A stretch of 8,523 bases of DNA from Desulfotignum sp. (lineage in GTDB: Bacteria; Desulfobacterota; Desulfobacteria; Desulfobacterales; Desulfobacteraceae): positions 1-8,523 of the forward strand of contig JAIPDY010000135.1 of the NCBI GenBank assembly GCA_021737445.1. The letters run 5' to 3'. Positions 5,860-8,523 of this stretch are shown here, one piece after another. The notes under the pieces are model-generated. The model saw nothing but the letters and a program-made list of their open reading frames with translations. It searched no databases and was not told where the DNA came from. Numbering within the stretch: position 1 is the first letter of the stretch; the number at the start of each line of letters is the position of its first letter. The position numbers and the translations under genes were made by a program.

Positions 5860-7302
5860 ATGATTGTTCCAGTCGTTCTGGCAGGCGGATCTGGTACCCG
5901 GCTGTGGCCCCTGTCAAGGGAATTGTATCCCAAGCAGCTTATCAATATGTACAACCGGCACACCATGCTCCAGAATACCGTGCTTCGCCTGAACAAGATG
6001 GAAGAAACCGGTCCGCCCCTTATTGTGTGCAATGATGTTCACCGGTTCATGACCGCAGAGCAGCTGCACCGGATTCAGGTGGTCCCCCATGCCATTATTC
6101 TGGAGCCGGATGCGAAAAACACAGCCCCTGCCATTGCCCTGGCAGCCGTAAAGCTTATGGAGCGGCAACAGGATCCGATGATGCTGGTGCTGCCTGCCGA
6201 CCACCGCATTGACAACATTCCCGCCTTTCACAAAGGGATTCAGGCGGGCAGGGATCTGGCAGATGCCGGATATCTCATCACTTTCGGTATTGAGCCGGTC
6301 ACTCCGGAAACCGGATACGGCTATATCCAAAAAGGCGCGGCAATGGGTGACAGTGCATGTCATATCAAGCGGTTTGTGGAAAAACCCGACATGCAGACCG
6401 CCCTAAACTATATGAGATCTAAAAATTACTGCTGGAATTCGGGCATGTTCATGTTCAAGACGTCAGCCATTTTAAGTGAACTGGAAACCCATACCCCGGA
6501 CATGGTTGATATATGCCGTCAGGCGGTTGCCAAAGGGAATCAGGATCTGGATTTTTTCCGGGTGGACAGGGACCTGTTTGAACAGGTGCTCTCAGATTCC
6601 ATTGATTATGCAGTGATGGAAAAAACTGATAAAGGGGTGATGGTTTTTCTGGATGCCGGATGGAACGATCTGGGATCATTTGATGCCCTGTGGCAGACCG
6701 AGACCAAGGACCAGAATGCCAATGTGCTCAAGGGGGATGTGCTTACCCATGATGTCAACGATTCATATATCAATGCCCAGAGCCGCCTGGTGACGGCAGT
6801 GGGGCTGGATTCTGTCGTTGTGGTGGAAACAAAGGATGCGGTGCTTGTGTCCCCACGGAACAGGGTCCAGGATGTCAAACAGATCGTAAATCAGCTCAAA
6901 GCCGGCCAGCGCAGGGAATCCAGCACCCATGCCAAAGTGTACCGGCCCTGGGGAGACTATGAAACCATTGACCAGTCTCACCGGTATCAGGTAAAGCGCA
7001 TCACGGTAAAACCAGGGGCAAAATTGTCTTTGCAAAAACATTTTCACCGGGCAGAGCACTGGACCGTGGTGTCGGGCAGCGCCATTGTCACCAGGGGGAA
7101 TGAGCAGGTGCTGCTCAAGGAAGATGAATCCACATATATCCCGCTGGGAACGGTCCACCGCCTGGAAAACCCCGGAAAAATTCCCCTGGAACTCATTGAG
7201 GTCCAGTCCGGTCCCTATCTGGGTGAAGATGATATTGTCCGGCTTGATGATGTTTACGGCAGGCAGCAGGAAAACTGTTGCAAATCCGTTAAAAATATTT
7301 AA
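5860..7302 (+). CDS. manC: Mannose-1-phosphate guanylyltransferase / mannose-6-phosphate isomerase
   Basis: The 480-residue length is typical of the bifunctional type II enzyme (ManC/AlgA/XanB). The N-terminal domain (about 1-280) converts mannose-1-phosphate and GTP to GDP-mannose: it shows the pyrophosphorylase signature LAGGSGTRLWPLSR (7-20) with Lys25 in YPKQL, the motif FVEKPD (172-177) and WNSGMFMF (192-199). The C-terminal cupin domain (about 355-470) is the isomerase that makes mannose-6-phosphate from fructose-6-phosphate: RPWGDYE, then QKHFHRAEHW (392-401) with metal-ligand histidines 394 and 396, and GTVHRLENPG (430-439). GDP-mannose feeds surface polysaccharide, LPS or GDP-fucose synthesis in the cytoplasm. 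The start at 5860 follows a good ribosome site. No polysaccharide genes adjoin it here, so its product is probably used by pathways encoded elsewhere. It may be co-transcribed with the upstream genes, the gap being 23 bases. Confidence 0.95.
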   Translation: MIVPVVLAGGSGTRLWPLSRELYPKQLINMYNRHTMLQNTVLRLNKMEETGPPLIVCNDVHRFMTAEQLHRIQVVPHAIILEPDAKNTAPAIALAAVKLMERQQDPMMLVLPADHRIDNIPAFHKGIQAGRDLADAGYLITFGIEPVTPETGYGYIQKGAAMGDSACHIKRFVEKPDMQTALNYMRSKNYCWNSGMFMFKTSAILSELETHTPDMVDICRQAVAKGNQDLDFFRVDRDLFEQVLSDSIDYAVMEKTDKGVMVFLDAGWNDLGSFDALWQTETKDQNANVLKGDVLTHDVNDSYINAQSRLVTAVGLDSVVVVETKDAVLVSPRNRVQDVKQIVNQLKAGQRRESSTHAKVYRPWGDYETIDQSHRYQVKRITVKPGAKLSLQKHFHRAEHWTVVSGSAIVTRGNEQVLLKEDESTYIPLGTVHRLENPGKIPLELIEVQSGPYLGEDDIVRLDDVYGRQQENCCKSVKNI

Positions 7303-7360
7303 AACTGACATTTTAAAAATACACATGTGCATGGAAAAAGTGGAAATAAGAATTAATTTT

Positions 7361-7364
7361 GGAG
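7361..7364 (+). promoter_or_regulatory. Ribosome binding site of the YqgE-family gene
   Basis: GGAG lies 7 bases before the ATG at 7372. The 69-base gap after manC (7303-7371) shows no convincing terminator or promoter; its only notable element is an 8-base palindrome CACATGTG at 7322-7329. Confidence 0.7.
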
Positions 7365-7371
7365 CAGGTCT

Positions 7372-7902
7372 ATGGCTGATATGATTTCTCAAACCATGAA
7401 AGGTAAATTCCTTCTGGCAATGCCCGGGCTTCCAGACCCCAATTTTGCCCAGACACTTACCGGCATGTGTGAACACAATGAATCAGGTGCCCTGGGATTT
7501 ATCGTCAACAAGATTCATCCGCTGCTCACCGGGCGGGAGCTGTTTGAAGACCTGAAAATCACCTGTGACCAGAGTGTGGATAAACTGGATATCTACCTGG
7601 GCGGCCCGGTACAGCCGTCAGGTGTGTTTGTGCTCCATGGACCGCCTTTCAACTGGAATGAAACCCTTCAGGTGACGGACTGGCTGGCCTTGAGCAACTC
7701 CCGGGATATTCTGGAAGCCATAGCGGTCCAAAAAGGCCCGGCATCTTTTATGATCATGCTGGGATGTGCCGGCTGGGGGCCCATGCAGCTGGACAATGAA
7801 CTGCATGACAATGCGTGGCTCACCTGTCCCATGACCGAGGATATCATGTTTCATACCAAGTGTGATTTGAAATATGAAAAAGCCATGATGCTGATTTCAT
7901 AG
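7372..7902 (+). CDS. yqgE: YqgE/AlgH family protein (UPF0301/DUF179)
   Basis: The 176-residue product has the conserved family segments in order: KGKFLLAMPGLPDPNFAQT near the N-terminus, GALGFIVNK (about 40-48), YLGGPVQP (about 75-82) followed by FVLH, and a glycine-rich LGCAGWGPMQLDNEL (about 130-144). Length matches the family (about 180-190). No signal peptide or membrane segment is seen, so it is probably cytoplasmic. AlgH was first linked to alginate regulation in Pseudomonas, but the biochemical role of the family remains unclear, so proximity to manC is suggestive only. The stop at 7900-7902 is followed immediately by the ATG of the dynamin-like gene, indicating co-translation. Family confidence is high; function is unknown. 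Confidence 0.93.
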   Translation: MADMISQTMKGKFLLAMPGLPDPNFAQTLTGMCEHNESGALGFIVNKIHPLLTGRELFEDLKITCDQSVDKLDIYLGGPVQPSGVFVLHGPPFNWNETLQVTDWLALSNSRDILEAIAVQKGPASFMIMLGCAGWGPMQLDNELHDNAWLTCPMTEDIMFHTKCDLKYEKAMMLIS

Positions 7903-8523
7903 ATGACCTTTCGACCCGATTTATACCAGACCATTGAGCCCATTGTGGCCGATATTCTGTCGGTGATCGAAATGATGGAAGCGGTTCCGAAGATGTCGGA
8001 CAACGCCCTTCAATCGTTTAAAAACAGGTGCAGAAAAATTCCGGAACAGATCCGGTCCAACCGGATTAAAATCGCTGTGGTCGGGGTGATCAAATCCGGC
8101 AAAAGCACCCTCATCAACGCCATAACAGGTAAAGAGGTGGTGAAAAGAGGGGCCGGAGTGGTCACAGCCGTCACCACCCGTATCCGCAAAGGCAAAAAAA
8201 ACAGGGCTGTTATTTTCCTTAAGTCCTGGGATGATATCAATTTGATCCTGAGAAATACCCTGGAGATGTTTCCCGGTGATGCAGACCATTACCTGGATAT
8301 TGATGTGGAAAAATTTGATCTGCGCCGCAAAAAAGACCGGAAATTTTTAAAACAGGTGTATGACAGACTGGTACTTGATTTTCCAGTCACAGACCAGGGG
8401 TTTCGTCCCGAAACCCTGGTGATCCGAAATGCCCTGGAAGGATATGATGCCTGCCGGAACAAAGTGGGAGCTGATCGGGAATGCCTGGTTTTTGAAGGAA
8501 AGCAGTTTGAAGACCATAAAGCC
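7903..8523 (+). CDS. Dynamin-like P-loop GTPase, N-terminal part (runs off window)
   Basis: The frame starting at the ATG directly after the YqgE stop is open for 207 codons to the window end without a stop. Residues 1-50 are helical. From about 55 comes a GTPase core: IKIAVVGVIKSGKSTLINAI holds a perfect P-loop (GVIKSGKST, 61-69), followed by GAGVVTAVTTRIRKG (83-97), where the threonines fit the G2 switch I position of dynamin-type GTPases. The later charged region (LRRKKDRKFLKQVYDRLVL) resembles the insert seen in bacterial dynamin-like proteins; the G3 DxxG and G4 motifs have not appeared by the window end. Bacterial dynamins bind and remodel membranes through GTP hydrolysis. It lacks a clear ribosome site of its own, so translation probably depends on termination at yqgE. 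An alternative is another septin/TRAFAC-class GTPase, but the P-loop plus VVTAVTTRI favours dynamin. Confidence 0.8.
   Translation, partial: MTFRPDLYQTIEPIVADILSVIEMMEAVPKMSDNALQSFKNRCRKIPEQIRSNRIKIAVVGVIKSGKSTLINAITGKEVVKRGAGVVTAVTTRIRKGKKNRAVIFLKSWDDINLILRNTLEMFPGDADHYLDIDVEKFDLRRKKDRKFLKQVYDRLVLDFPVTDQGFRPETLVIRNALEGYDACRNKVGADRECLVFEGKQFEDHKA

Noticed and set aside
7303..7371. Promoter or terminator in the manC-yqgE gap
   Set aside because: CTGACA (7305-7310) resembles a -35, but there is no suitable -10 at the right distance, and the palindrome CACATGTG lacks a T tract.

Overview
The window looks like chromosomal DNA from a Gram-negative bacterium. The likeliest group is Desulfobacterota (sulfate-reducing, Desulfobacteraceae-like). 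That is an inference from gene content and style: a CHASE2-type adenylate cyclase, a FecR-domain periplasmic protein, an ArsR/methyltransferase fusion, and a dynamin-like GTPase behind YqgE. No rRNA or marker gene is present to prove it. I see no phage, insertion sequence, CRISPR array or integration scar. Coding density is high and no gene-free stretch exceeds 300 bases once the tRNAs are counted.

Layout, left to right. Bases 1-123 are the last 40 codons of a small (TalC/MipB-type) transaldolase. A promoter-like site precedes two tRNA genes, tRNA-Gly(GCC) and tRNA-Cys(GCA), both with encoded CCA, followed by a strong intrinsic terminator. Next comes a 727-residue membrane adenylate cyclase on the + strand: N-terminal membrane anchor, periplasmic CHASE2 sensor, three membrane helices, class III catalytic domain and a short TPR-like tail. 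Only 6 bases beyond its stop lies the stop of a convergent gene on the - strand. That gene encodes a 556-residue exported protein with a FecR domain, a long alanine-rich helical region and an acidic Thr/Glu tail built on a 15-bp tandem repeat.

From a 188-base divergent intergenic region, a co-directional + strand gene set runs to the end of the window: a universal stress protein; an ArsR-type DNA-binding/SAM-methyltransferase fusion overlapping it by one base (TAATG); bifunctional mannose-1-phosphate guanylyltransferase/mannose-6-phosphate isomerase (manC); a YqgE/AlgH-family protein; and the N-terminal 207 codons of a dynamin-like GTPase that begins directly after the YqgE stop codon and runs off the window.

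How they may work together. The cyclase and its FecR neighbour are the best candidate for an under-described system: a periplasmic sensor domain coupled to cAMP production, next to an exported FecR-domain protein that could be its partner or ligand. This is inference from adjacency and compartment. The downstream set mixes stress, regulatory, sugar-nucleotide and membrane-remodelling functions. Short gaps and overlaps suggest at least partial co-transcription, but a common pathway is not evident. manC supplies GDP-mannose for surface polysaccharide.
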